A stretch of 10,489 nucleotides of DNA from an archaeon (GTDB lineage Archaea; Aenigmatarchaeota; Aenigmatarchaeia; CG10238-14; SCSR01), in contig SCSR01000097.1 of the NCBI GenBank assembly GCA_004297575.1, positions 1-10,489 on the forward strand. The letters run 5' to 3'. The translations under genes and the position numbers were made by a program. Positions 1 through 7,520 of this stretch are shown here, in pieces (within the stretch, counting starts at the first letter, position 1; each line of letters opens with the position of its first letter). Under the pieces are notes generated by a model, which made no database searches, was not told the DNA's origin, and was given only the letters and a program-made list of their open reading frames with translations.

Positions 1-3000
1 CCGATGTACATGCCTACATACCAGATTTTCGTTGTAGCCCAGAATTTGAGCTCTGGAGGGGTTCCGCAGTACTTCCCGACGCTTGACACAAACAGCCAGC
101 GAGGGTATGCAGCCATAGGCTCGCAGGTGATCATGCCGCCGATAACGCTCAAGTCAGGCGGGCAGATAAGCGCGAATGTTACATTGAACAACGCTACAGG
201 CTTGATGAGCGAGGTTAGCCATCTGTTGAATCAGGTAGCTGGTTTCAGCAGGAATCTTTTCAGCGGCAAGATGACCTTCCTCAAGATGTTCTCCGGAATC
301 AGCATGCCAGCAAGCATTACAGTGAACTTGCTTGCTCCTACAAATGCGACACCGACTGCGCTCGGGGCAATTATCTACGGCCAGTCGCAAAGCTTTGGAA
401 GCTCGAATGCGCCAATCACTGGCATGTGCATCAACAACACCCTAAAAGTAACGCAGGGGGTTTCTACTGCCATGACATGCAACCTTGCCACTCCGGCATA
501 TATCAACCTTACAGTTAAAACATGTACCTCGCTCTTCCCGCCAACAAACTGCGGTTTGCAACCGAACTTCATCTCAGGCTTTGCCGGCGGACAGTTCTGG
601 TTCATGAACAAGCTTATTATCAGGAACATGTCTGACAACACAATATTGAATTACCTTGATCAGAATGGGTTTATAATCAATAACCTTATGATGAGCAGCC
701 CGGCAACCAGCATTTTGATACCTGTGCCGTCGCCAGGGAACTACACCGTAGAGCTTGTTCCAGGGTTCGACTTTAGCTCATATGTAGGTGTTGCCAACTC
801 TACAAATGTCACCGTAAATTCCACCATCAACGGCACCATAGTTTTGAATACGCTTTCTTCCAACTTCGGCGAGCCGTGGAGAGTCGAGCCTAGATTCCCA
901 CCATCACTTGTATTGACAGGAAACAATAACATCAACATTTCGGTGATGGATCCAAACCCTAATGTAGGCGTACTTACAGATTCCAGGACAAATGCAAGCG
1001 TGAACGTCACAGGGCAATTCGCGAACTTGGACAAGACAACTGTAGGCACATCATTCTACTTTGCATTCAACAACGATACCAACAATTGGGGCGCTGTTGT
1101 CAGCCTGAGCGACCGGGGTATTACACAGGCAGGCAAGTACCTGCTTATGATTAATGTCAGCAATGCCACAAGCACCGGAAGATTCTCTCTTTACAGGTAC
1201 TTCCCAGTCTCTGCGGCAGACTTCCAGCTCTTCTTGGACGCATCACCTTTCACTTTTGGCGCAGGCAGCGCGATAAAGGCAAAGATATTCGCATTCAATT
1301 CGACCACAGGTCAGCCTATAAGCGATAGCAGCCGTACTGGCCTTACTGAAAGCACAGAAGCAAACGCGACTGCAAATGCAACCATCACTGCATACGACCA
1401 GAACGGTAATGTCGTGACAGGATATCCTGTTCACATCTTCAACATCACAGGCAATGCAGAACAAACACCTGTCAATCAATCCGTAAGCCTGCCTGCTATC
1501 AACACCACCGGATTCTACAGCTTGGTCACAAACGTGACTGCAAACAGCACGCAGACAAACACTGTGGTCCATGGCCTTTCCGACACATGGATACAGATAA
1601 GCAACCTCGGTGCATCGCTTTCAACTGACAGGTCCTCCTATCAGGTTAATGACAATGTAATTTTGACTGTAAAGATAACCAACTCTACAAGCGGTTCAGG
1701 CATTGCGAATGCAGCGCTTTCCATATCTGTCGACAACTCACAGACAACACTAGATACCACGACAGGAAGCGACGGCACTGCGGTAGCCTCGCTCAACCCT
1801 ACTGCGATCAAGAATGCCAATTGGACATACGGCTTCCACCAAATACAGGCAACTGTTTCTGTAGACACTGGAGCTAGCATCGTCAAGCAGACCTTGTACA
1901 GCGGATTCGATGTCAGGGGATTGCAATTGTTCGTCCAGCCGACACAGCCGACATATGCAGTAGGTTCGAATGCGACTATCAATATCTTCGGCGCGCAAAG
2001 CCAGCCGACTGTCACTGTGGATGGGACAACGGCTGTATCGTCATCAAGCATCGTCTCGCTTGGGCAAAATGCCTGGCAGGCGACCATCGTCACCCCGACC
2101 GCAGGCCATCATAATGTCAAGGTCCAAGCCAGCGGATCCGGAGGCTCACAGGATATATATACAGGGTTCGATGTCAATGCCTACAACATAATTGCAACCA
2201 CGAATGCATTTACTTATGATGTGAACACCAACATCTCTCTTACTGTAACGCTTTTGAATGTCACGACAGGGGCAGCGATAAACAGCAAGCAAGTGGATGC
2301 CACGCTTTTCAAGGCACAATCATCCAGTGATGTCAACGTCAGCTTCGGCAGGGTTACCACAAACACAACAGGCCAAGTCACCATACCATTGAATGCCTCG
2401 CAGCCTGGTTTCAACTATATCAAGCTTAATGTCAGTGGAGAGAGCAGGTTCATCGGTGTGCAGGTATCTTCTATCAAGGTCACTCTATTGTCTGCAGCCA
2501 GAAACAATGCCGGATCGGTGGTCAACAAATATTCCGGGTCGCCTGGATCTACTATAGTCATTTATGTGAACGCAACAAACGGCGCTGCAAATGTGACAGA
2601 TAGCTCTACAGTTAGCGCTAATGTATGGGCGTTCGGCAAGCAGATTCCACTGCCTACAAACACGACAGGTGCAGATATTCCGAGAAGTGCAGCAAGTTCT
2701 GGCAATGCGACAATATACTTCACCATACCTTCCGACGTGCCATCCGGAACATACGGTTTGGACGTCAAAGTAACTGACACGACCGGCAATGTTGGGTTTG
2801 CTGCGCCAGCCACGCTTCTAGTCACAGGCGGTAATGCCATATCAATGGCAGTATCCACCGACAAGCCATTTATCAATTCATACACTCCTGCAAGCTCGCA
2901 GAAAATCACGGCAATGCTCAAGTTCCCCAACGGCACTGCAGCATCAGGATACAATGTATCGCTTGAAACCGGTTCCGGCAGCGGAACGCCGACATCCTTA

Positions 3001-4008
3001 GGCAGTGTGATAACCTCTGTTACAGGCACAGCCAGCGTAACAACAACAGCGCCTACATCAGACGGCAGTTACTATATCCATGCATATGTAACTAACACAT
3101 CTGCCATCCAGGCATATTCCGGATTCTTTGTCAGCAGCATCAATGTCACACTCGCGACTGCTAACACCACTTACAATCCAGGCGATACGATTTCGGTAAA
3201 TGTCACAGTATACAACATCACATCCGGAAGCCAGGTGAGCGCTACAGGAGGGTTCGTCTCGGTCTTCAACAAGAACAAGGGAATGATACCTACTTCAATC
3301 AACACATCGCTGTCGCAGCCTTATATAGTCAACGTGACTGTAGCGAATGAGTCATCCTCGCTTGGTGCCTTGCCGATCGGTGCAATGGTATTTGTCAGCT
3401 CCACACAGGGCATGGGTTTCACGCTTGTAAAGATTGTTAACAGCACAGGAAATGCGACATTCACGCTCCCGACGATAAACGCAAACGAGCAGTTCAGCAT
3501 GTCGGTGACAACAAATGGCAACACTTCCACTACAGGAAGCCTGCAGATATTCTCGCCTTCCGCTTCCAATGTTAGCTACAGCAATGCCAGTGTGCCATTG
3601 GGTCAGTCATTCGCCATTCCGAGCACAGCTATAACCAAGCCAGGAGTCTACGTGGTCTCCATCACAGTTCCAGGCGTTGGGACCAATACAACCATAATCA
3701 ATATCAATTCCACAGCCTCTGGCACGACGCTGCCTGGACTATGGACATCTTCCGGCGGCACGAATACAACAAGCTTCAGCAACGGGGGAGTGATGACTAT
3801 ATGGACCAACACCGGAAATTCCACAGCATCGGTTTTCTACAAGAATGCAACAACTGGAGCAACAACAAAATTATCATTGCCGATATCGCAGGCATCTGGC
3901 AGCAACTTCAACACAACCCACACGCTATCAGCGACAGGGACTTACTTTGTAAGGCTTGACACGACAACAGCCGTAGGGGCAGCTGGTGTAATTGTCACGG
4001 TGAGTTAA
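1..4008 (+). CDS. Giant secreted Ig-like repeat surface glycoprotein, 5' partial
   Basis: The reading frame is open to the left edge, so the true start and any signal peptide lie outside the window; the first ATG at 4 is probably internal. At least 1,334 residues are visible. From about residue 405 onward, beta-rich Ig/macroglobulin-like units begin near residues 405, 530, 636, 723, 819, 946 and 1041. Several show the pattern 'Tyr-x-x-(Gly/Asn)-(Asp/Ser)-x-(Ile/Val)' followed by 'Asn-x-Thr-(Ser/Thr)-Gly', as in TYNPGDTISVNVTVYNITSG. I count about 60 Asn-X-Ser/Thr sequons spread over the whole length, pointing to heavy N-glycosylation outside the cell. The only cysteines I see are four, at residues 142, 159, 174 and 183. 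The C terminus (ending AAGVIVTVS) has no membrane segment or sorting motif, so anchoring must come from the missing N terminus or from a partner. The next gene starts one base after the stop and encodes a membrane-anchored surface protein. S-layer protein, adhesin or sheath protein are all possible; no enzymatic motif is visible. Confidence 0.85.
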   Translation, partial: PMYMPTYQIFVVAQNLSSGGVPQYFPTLDTNSQRGYAAIGSQVIMPPITLKSGGQISANVTLNNATGLMSEVSHLLNQVAGFSRNLFSGKMTFLKMFSGISMPASITVNLLAPTNATPTALGAIIYGQSQSFGSSNAPITGMCINNTLKVTQGVSTAMTCNLATPAYINLTVKTCTSLFPPTNCGLQPNFISGFAGGQFWFMNKLIIRNMSDNTILNYLDQNGFIINNLMMSSPATSILIPVPSPGNYTVELVPGFDFSSYVGVANSTNVTVNSTINGTIVLNTLSSNFGEPWRVEPRFPPSLVLTGNNNINISVMDPNPNVGVLTDSRTNASVNVTGQFANLDKTTVGTSFYFAFNNDTNNWGAVVSLSDRGITQAGKYLLMINVSNATSTGRFSLYRYFPVSAADFQLFLDASPFTFGAGSAIKAKIFAFNSTTGQPISDSSRTGLTESTEANATANATITAYDQNGNVVTGYPVHIFNITGNAEQTPVNQSVSLPAINTTGFYSLVTNVTANSTQTNTVVHGLSDTWIQISNLGASLSTDRSSYQVNDNVILTVKITNSTSGSGIANAALSISVDNSQTTLDTTTGSDGTAVASLNPTAIKNANWTYGFHQIQATVSVDTGASIVKQTLYSGFDVRGLQLFVQPTQPTYAVGSNATINIFGAQSQPTVTVDGTTAVSSSSIVSLGQNAWQATIVTPTAGHHNVKVQASGSGGSQDIYTGFDVNAYNIIATTNAFTYDVNTNISLTVTLLNVTTGAAINSKQVDATLFKAQSSSDVNVSFGRVTTNTTGQVTIPLNASQPGFNYIKLNVSGESRFIGVQVSSIKVTLLSAARNNAGSVVNKYSGSPGSTIVIYVNATNGAANVTDSSTVSANVWAFGKQIPLPTNTTGADIPRSAASSGNATIYFTIPSDVPSGTYGLDVKVTDTTGNVGFAAPATLLVTGGNAISMAVSTDKPFINSYTPASSQKITAMLKFPNGTAASGYNVSLETGSGSGTPTSLGSVITSVTGTASVTTTAPTSDGSYYIHAYVTNTSAIQAYSGFFVSSINVTLATANTTYNPGDTISVNVTVYNITSGSQVSATGGFVSVFNKNKGMIPTSINTSLSQPYIVNVTVANESSSLGALPIGAMVFVSSTQGMGFTLVKIVNSTGNATFTLPTINANEQFSMSVTTNGNTSTTGSLQIFSPSASNVSYSNASVPLGQSFAIPSTAITKPGVYVVSITVPGVGTNTTIININSTASGTTLPGLWTSSGGTNTTSFSNGGVMTIWTNTGNSTASVFYKNATTGATTKLSLPISQASGSNFNTTHTLSATGTYFVRLDTTTAVGAAGVIVTVS
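1216..3228 (+). repeat. Tandem Ig/macroglobulin-like domain repeats within the surface protein
   Basis: At protein level, divergent units of about 90 to 125 residues follow each other. Several junctions carry a hinge of the form Tyr-(Ser/Thr)-Gly-Phe-(Asp/Phe)-Val: YSGFDV at residue 632, YTGFDV at 719 and YSGFFV at 1038. Looser versions are YRYFPV before the unit at 405 and FIGVQV before the unit at 819. The repeats are diverged at DNA level, so they are old duplications, not recent copies. Confidence 0.6.
3999..4003 (+). promoter_or_regulatory. Archaeal-type Shine-Dalgarno site (GGTGA) for the downstream surface gene
   Basis: GGTGA lies six bases before the ATG at 4010 and inside the last codons of the upstream gene. 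It matches the anti-SD of archaeal 16S rRNA (UCACC). The stop (4006-4008) and the next start (4010) are separated by one base, so translational coupling is expected. Confidence 0.7.
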
Positions 4009-4009
4009 A

Positions 4010-5422
4010 ATGAAAAAGATACAAACAATCGCAATCGCAGTTATGGCATTGCTTGCAATGTCCACCACAGTTTTCGCAACAGGTTCAATCTCGATTTCAG
4101 GTGTTACAATTCCTTCTAGCGTGAACCAGGGCGACAGTTTCAGCATAACCGTTTCGGTCTCTAGCTCTACTGCCAGCAGCGCTAGCGGGACATTGACTCT
4201 TCCGAACGGATTGTCATGCACGCCATCGGGTTCGCAGCCAATCTCTCTTGATGCAAGCGGCGCGGGTTCTGCAACATGGTCATGCACTGCAGACGTTGCC
4301 GGCGATTACTCTAACAGGATAACAGCTTCAGTTGCAGCGAGTGACAGCGGGACTGGGGCATCATTGTCCGACACAGAGCAAACAGGCTTGTCAGTCTTAT
4401 CCCCAGCTTCATTGTCGGTATCAACCAGCATTTCCTCAAGTTCAATGACAACAACCCAGAGTTCAACATATACACTTGTCATAAGCAACTCGGGGGACAT
4501 CTCGACTACTTACTCTTTGGCGGTTTCGTGTCCTACAAACCTGGTGTGCACTACCAGCGCCTCGACAAGCGGCACGATAAGCGGCAGTTCAATCGCTACT
4601 GTAGCATATTCGCTCTCGGCTGTCACATCGGGAAGCTACACAGTCGGTGCAACAATCACAGGCGGTAATGGCCAAAGCATTACAGCAACTTCCAAGTCAT
4701 TGACAGTTACAGCTGCTGCAACAACAGCCACTACGACAGCTGCCGGGGGAGCTGCAACGGCCGCTACCACAGCGACCACTTCAGCCACGACAGCAACCAC
4801 TGCAACAACAACTACAACAACAGCACCTTTGCCTCCAGCAGGATTGCAGCCTACAGTCGCTTCGAGCACATCCGCTCCAGCAGGCGGGACAGCAGTATTC
4901 ACAATTGTAGATGCCAGCTCGAAGATACAGGAGATTTCCGTAGGCGCGAAGAATGCGATAACCGGGAGCGTAAGCGTCTCTCAGGTATTGACCCCGACAT
5001 CCACTTTGACAAATGCATATTTGTACTTGGAAGTCAAGACAACCAGCTTTACGGATACAGATGTGTCCAATGCATCCATCAAGTTCAAGGTCGAGAAATC
5101 ATGGCTGACACAGTATAACATCAGTGCTAACAGCATATCATTATACAGGCGCACGACCGGCTGGGACAAGCTCTCGACAACCAAGCTGAGCGACGACGCG
5201 ACATACGTGTACTACTCGGCAGCATCTCCTGGACTGTCATTGTTCGCCATAGCAGCTGAACAGCCTTCGCCGTTCGGGAATCTGTTCGGAAGCCTTACTG
5301 GTACTATCACATACATAATCATAGGTATTGTAGTTGTTGCTGTGATTGTGTTCATGCTTCTCTTCCGCACCAAGAAAGGCCAGATAAGAAGATGGGACAA
5401 GCTCAAAGACAAGTGGGGCTAG
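4010..5422 (+). CDS. Membrane-anchored surface protein with PGF-pre-PGF domain and Thr/Ala stalk
   Basis: A 470-residue secreted protein. Residues 1-23 form a classical signal peptide (Lys-Lys, hydrophobic core, Ala at the likely cleavage site). Two Ig-like domains follow, at about 25-130 and 133-233, each with a cysteine pair (70/92 and 174/180) that may form a disulfide. Residues 234-272 are an almost pure Thr/Ala stalk, a likely extended and possibly O-glycosylated linker. Residues about 285-416 match the archaeal PGF-pre-PGF domain as I know it: an 'NAITGSVSVSQ' start, 'YLYLEVKT', 'SIKFKVEKSWL', 'SLYRRTTGWDKL', and a Tyr-rich stretch ending in 'SPGLSLFAIA'. In many archaeal proteins this domain precedes a PGF-CTERM sorting signal. 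Here it is followed instead by a transmembrane helix at about 432-452 and a basic cytoplasmic tail (RTKKGQIRRWDKLKDKWG). The topology is therefore outside, one helix, inside. Only two N-sequons are visible, in contrast to the upstream gene, with which it is translationally coupled. Confidence 0.85.
   Translation: MKKIQTIAIAVMALLAMSTTVFATGSISISGVTIPSSVNQGDSFSITVSVSSSTASSASGTLTLPNGLSCTPSGSQPISLDASGAGSATWSCTADVAGDYSNRITASVAASDSGTGASLSDTEQTGLSVLSPASLSVSTSISSSSMTTTQSSTYTLVISNSGDISTTYSLAVSCPTNLVCTTSASTSGTISGSSIATVAYSLSAVTSGSYTVGATITGGNGQSITATSKSLTVTAAATTATTTAAGGAATAATTATTSATTATTATTTTTTAPLPPAGLQPTVASSTSAPAGGTAVFTIVDASSKIQEISVGAKNAITGSVSVSQVLTPTSTLTNAYLYLEVKTTSFTDTDVSNASIKFKVEKSWLTQYNISANSISLYRRTTGWDKLSTTKLSDDATYVYYSAASPGLSLFAIAAEQPSPFGNLFGSLTGTITYIIIGIVVVAVIVFMLLFRTKKGQIRRWDKLKDKWG
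4709..4825 (+). repeat. Low-complexity Thr/Ala-coding tract (stalk)
   Basis: ACA/ACT/ACC/ACG and GCA/GCT/GCC codons alternate to encode residues 234-272, almost only Thr and Ala with one Gly-Gly. Codons are mixed, so it is a protein-level low-complexity stalk, not a perfect DNA microsatellite. It separates the Ig-like domains from the membrane-proximal PGF-pre-PGF domain. Confidence 0.8.
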
Positions 5423-5447
5423 AGCTCTTCTTCCAAAACATCAGAAT

Positions 5448-5466
5448 TTTATGTATATAGCATAAA
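5448..5466. terminator. Possible shared terminator hairpin between convergent genes
   Basis: A 6-bp inverted repeat (TTTATG, seven bases, CATAAA) sits between the plus-strand surface operon ending at 5422 and the minus-strand genes ending at 5511. It is AT-rich and weak. Position between convergent genes is the main argument. The rest of 5423-5510 shows no gene. Confidence 0.25.
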
Positions 5467-5510
5467 CTTTGCCTGTGAGTTGTGATATTTCAGGTTGTGT
5501 GTTCATCATC

Positions 5511-5729
5511 TCAGATTGCATGTGTGCCGTCTCCATAGGTTTGTATCGCATTTATCGATCCGTCACGCTCCTTTACAGGCTCTTCACAATATCCGATTAC
5601 TTTAGCATTGTGAAAATGCATCGCTATCAGATAATCAAAAAGCGTGTGCGCAACATAATTTCTTTGGAACTTCCATCCAGGATTCTTCAAATCATCTTTT
5701 GATAACAACCTCTGTTCAGAATCTCCCAT
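5511..5729 (-). CDS. Small conserved-looking protein of unknown function, 72 residues
   Basis: I do not recognise the family. The protein is charged and soluble, with no signal peptide or membrane segment. It includes a central aromatic and histidine-rich helix-like stretch (RNYVAHTLFDYLIAMHFHN), then VIGYCEE and a C-terminal GDGTHAI, with one cysteine. It is judged real for three reasons: its composition is protein-like (mixed AGA/AGG/CGT arginines, Gly-Trp, Phe-Asp-Tyr), a TATA-like box lies 23-29 bases before the ATG, and it fills an otherwise empty gap downstream of scpB on the same strand. The opposite-strand frame in the same place gives a Cys/Ile/Ser-rich sequence that looks like a shadow. 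The gap to the scpB stop is 33 bases. Confidence 0.6.
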   Translation of the reverse strand: MGDSEQRLLSKDDLKNPGWKFQRNYVAHTLFDYLIAMHFHNAKVIGYCEEPVKERDGSINAIQTYGDGTHAI

Positions 5730-5751
5730 ATAGAAGATGGATGGATTAAAA

Positions 5752-5758
5752 CATTTAA
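5752..5758 (-). promoter_or_regulatory. TATA-like box (TTAAATG) for the 72-residue gene
   Basis: On the minus strand TTAAATG lies 23-29 bases upstream of the ATG at 5729, just after the scpB stop. The spacing fits a leaderless archaeal transcript. No Shine-Dalgarno motif is seen before this start. Confidence 0.45.
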
Positions 5759-5762
5759 GCCT

Positions 5763-6248
5763 TCACAATTTTTCTTCCAGCGTCTTTTTCACTTCAACGC
5801 TGCTCTTGCCGAAATACTTCTCAAAGTCCGGCGTGGTCATGATTATCTTCGTGCGTCCCGATTTTTCTGTCTTCACCAATCCTTTCTCCTCAAGGCTGGC
5901 GATATACCCGTAAGCCTTGTTGCCCTGATACCTCACGATCACCGACTGCTTGACTGGCTGGCGAACTGCCACTATAGCAAGCGTGCGCATCATTCCCTCT
6001 GACAAATCGGAAAACGGTGCAAGCTCTGCCACATTGTCCCTGTATTCCGGCTTGATCCTCATCTCAAACCCTACAGGCGTCTCTATCAGCTCCACGCCCC
6101 TATCCTCGTTTTCCGTATCATCCGCGATTTCATCCAGCATCTTTCCTATCTCGGTTTCAGGAATCTTGGTTATCCTTGTAAGTGACTGGACGCTCAATGG
6201 CTTGTCTGAGACGAACAATGCAGCCTCGAGCAGCGCTTTCTTGTTCAT
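5763..6248 (-). CDS. scpB: Segregation and condensation protein B (ScpB)
   Basis: 161 residues, somewhat shorter than typical bacterial ScpB (about 180-200). ScpB dimers bind the kleisin ScpA and help the SMC complex compact and segregate chromosomes. The family layout is two winged-helix domains. The N-terminal one starts 'LEAALFVSDKPLS' and contains the 'RGVELIETPVGFEMRIKPEY' strand region. The second starts at the hallmark 'LSEGMMRTLAIVAVRQPV', equivalent to the family 'LAIIAYRQPVTR' motif. 'GYIASLEEKGLVKTEKSGR' and 'TTPDFEKYFG' follow, the latter matching the 'TT..FL..FGL' end of the family. The ATG at 6248 gives the normal N terminus. The gene lies 32 bases after the stop of the editing-domain gene. 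An AT-rich stretch about 27-36 bases upstream could be its TATA box, but it is weak. No scpA or smc is in the window. Confidence 0.9.
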   Translation of the reverse strand: MNKKALLEAALFVSDKPLSVQSLTRITKIPETEIGKMLDEIADDTENEDRGVELIETPVGFEMRIKPEYRDNVAELAPFSDLSEGMMRTLAIVAVRQPVKQSVIVRYQGNKAYGYIASLEEKGLVKTEKSGRTKIIMTTPDFEKYFGKSSVEVKKTLEEKL

Positions 6249-6280
6249 GAAAAGTATTTTGTTTTTGGATTAGTTAATGT

Positions 6281-6688
6281 TTATGAGAACTCCCGAAACT
6301 CTTGAGAACCATTATGACCATATACATCTAAGGTAAAACTCTTGTACCATCCAAATGAAGTATACACTATATCCAATTTTGATTTTTCTTTTAGGTTTGA
6401 TACCAGCGCCTTTGTCAGTTCCAAAGCTTTGCTGGCTGATGCAAGCGATTTGGTCAAGTGTGCAAAAGGGTTTATCACTATTTGTTTTGCTTCTACTTTC
6501 TGTGCGATATTCAATATTTCAGTAGCGGCTTTTTCTACAGTTTCATCCACATCAGATTTCTCAGCAGCAACAAAAACCACCATAGCATCTTGGAATGTCG
6601 ATTCTTGTTCATCGCTCGGTTCTGCAACTGGAGTAGCATGATGGAATTTGTAACTAAACTTATTGCAGTGTAGCAGTAAGCATCTCAT
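6281..6688 (-). CDS. Stand-alone archaeal threonyl-tRNA synthetase editing domain (tRNA-Thr_ED)
   Basis: 135 residues, matching only the N-terminal editing domain of archaeal ThrRS, a DTD-like fold that hydrolyses Ser-tRNA(Thr). Family signs are the N terminus 'MRCLLLHCNKFSYKF', the strand 'DAMVVFVAAEKSD', 'VINPFAHLTKSLAS', 'LELTKALVSNL' and the C-terminal 'TSFGWYKSFTLDVYGH'. By homology to the Pyrococcus domain, catalytic-pocket residues correspond to His77 (PFAHL), Lys116 (GWYKSF) and Glu130; all are present, so it should be active. The protein stops just after this domain. There is no aminoacylation core and no anticodon-binding domain, so it would act in trans or on free D-amino-acyl or mischarged tRNA. 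It starts 40 bases after the EEP gene; an AT-rich TAATATTTTAG about 33-43 bases upstream may be its promoter. The start is fixed by the family's usual N terminus. Confidence 0.85.
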   Translation of the reverse strand: MRCLLLHCNKFSYKFHHATPVAEPSDEQESTFQDAMVVFVAAEKSDVDETVEKAATEILNIAQKVEAKQIVINPFAHLTKSLASASKALELTKALVSNLKEKSKLDIVYTSFGWYKSFTLDVYGHNGSQEFREFS

Positions 6689-6728
6689 TGTATATCTCTA
6701 ATTAATGTGGTGCAGATGTTCTAAAATA

Positions 6729-7502
6729 TTACGAGAACTCGAGCAGCAAAGGAAGGTGGTCTGATACCTCCACATCAATCGCCTGGAAATCTTGCACATC
6801 AACATCCTTTGTTGTGAACACATAATCCGCATACATCTGGTCGCCTATCTTACCATCGACGATATTCAGATCACTGCGCGTCCTTTCGATTTTGAACTCC
6901 TTTATCAAGTTCTTCATAACATCTTCCAAGATACGGATGCTTTCTGTGCTAGGAAGCAGGTTGAAATCGCCCGCGACTATGGCAGTATTGCCACTGATGA
7001 ACTCTTTTATCTTGTTCGATTGTTCCAGCCTTAGCCTGGAATCAAGCTTTGACCCAGGCCTTGGAGTGCCCTGGAAGTTGCATATGGTGTATTCCTTTTT
7101 GCCGGAAACAAATGTCATATGCTGGAGCATGATTGGAAAGTTCGACCAGTCCTCGTTTATCGGCCCGTTGAACTCATGTATAAGCAAGCTTCCGTGGGAT
7201 TTCAGCCTCAACGACTTTCTAACGAATGTCGCCAGCCCAAATTCCAGGTCAAAATCAACCGCCTCTGCATTGCAATCGAATCCGCTGACGTTGGGTGAGA
7301 ATATGCATTGGAAATCCGGCAACGCTTTGGAAATCCTCTCAAGCAGGTTCGCTATCATTATCTTGTCCTTGTAGTGCTTTACGCTGGAGCTGAACACTTC
7401 CTGGAAACAGAATATGTCCACGTCCTCCGAATATTCCCTTATAAAATCCATCAGGCGGTCGAAAACCCTCCCATGCCATACGTTAAGTGAAACCAGCTTC
7501 AT
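6729..7502 (-). CDS. Endonuclease/exonuclease/phosphatase (EEP) family hydrolase
   Basis: 257 residues from the preferred start at 7502. This start is chosen because MKLVSLNVWHG is the normal EEP N terminus and a TATA-like box lies 19-34 bases upstream. A longer frame to an ATG at 7565 would overlap the epimerase gene and add an unrelated hydrophobic leader. EEP proteins are metal-dependent phosphoesterases acting on nucleic acids, phospholipids or small phosphate esters. Motifs seen: Asn7 in 'LNVWHG', the metal ligand Glu35 in 'CFQEVF', Asp179/Asn181 in 'AGDFNLLP', Asp226 in 'YADYVF', and the catalytic pair Asp248-His249 in 'VSDHLPLLLEF'. The segment usually bearing a His after the third strand reads 'CNFQGTPRPG', with Gln144 instead. 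The overall sequence resembles a compact EEP subfamily that I associate with small-genome bacteria and archaea, with no assigned substrate. No signal peptide, so cytoplasmic. Confidence 0.85.
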   Translation of the reverse strand: MKLVSLNVWHGRVFDRLMDFIREYSEDVDIFCFQEVFSSSVKHYKDKIMIANLLERISKALPDFQCIFSPNVSGFDCNAEAVDFDLEFGLATFVRKSLRLKSHGSLLIHEFNGPINEDWSNFPIMLQHMTFVSGKKEYTICNFQGTPRPGSKLDSRLRLEQSNKIKEFISGNTAIVAGDFNLLPSTESIRILEDVMKNLIKEFKIERTRSDLNIVDGKIGDQMYADYVFTTKDVDVQDFQAIDVEVSDHLPLLLEFS

Positions 7503-7520
7503 AGAAAGAATTGTACAGCT

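Noticed and set aside
2562..3029. Minus-strand 155-residue frame inside the giant surface gene
   Set aside because: It is antisense to a repeat protein rich in Thr/Ala/Asn codons; the Val/Pro/Leu-rich translation is what that codon bias produces in reverse.
4709..4825. Thr/Ala tract as a DNA microsatellite or CRISPR-like repeat
   Set aside because: Codons are mixed with no fixed repeat unit and no spacers; it is a coding low-complexity stalk.
5469..5702. Plus-strand 77-residue frame opposite the small minus-strand gene
   Set aside because: Composition is Cys/Ile/Ser-rich and unlike the neighbours, with no promoter or ribosome site; the minus frame fits better.
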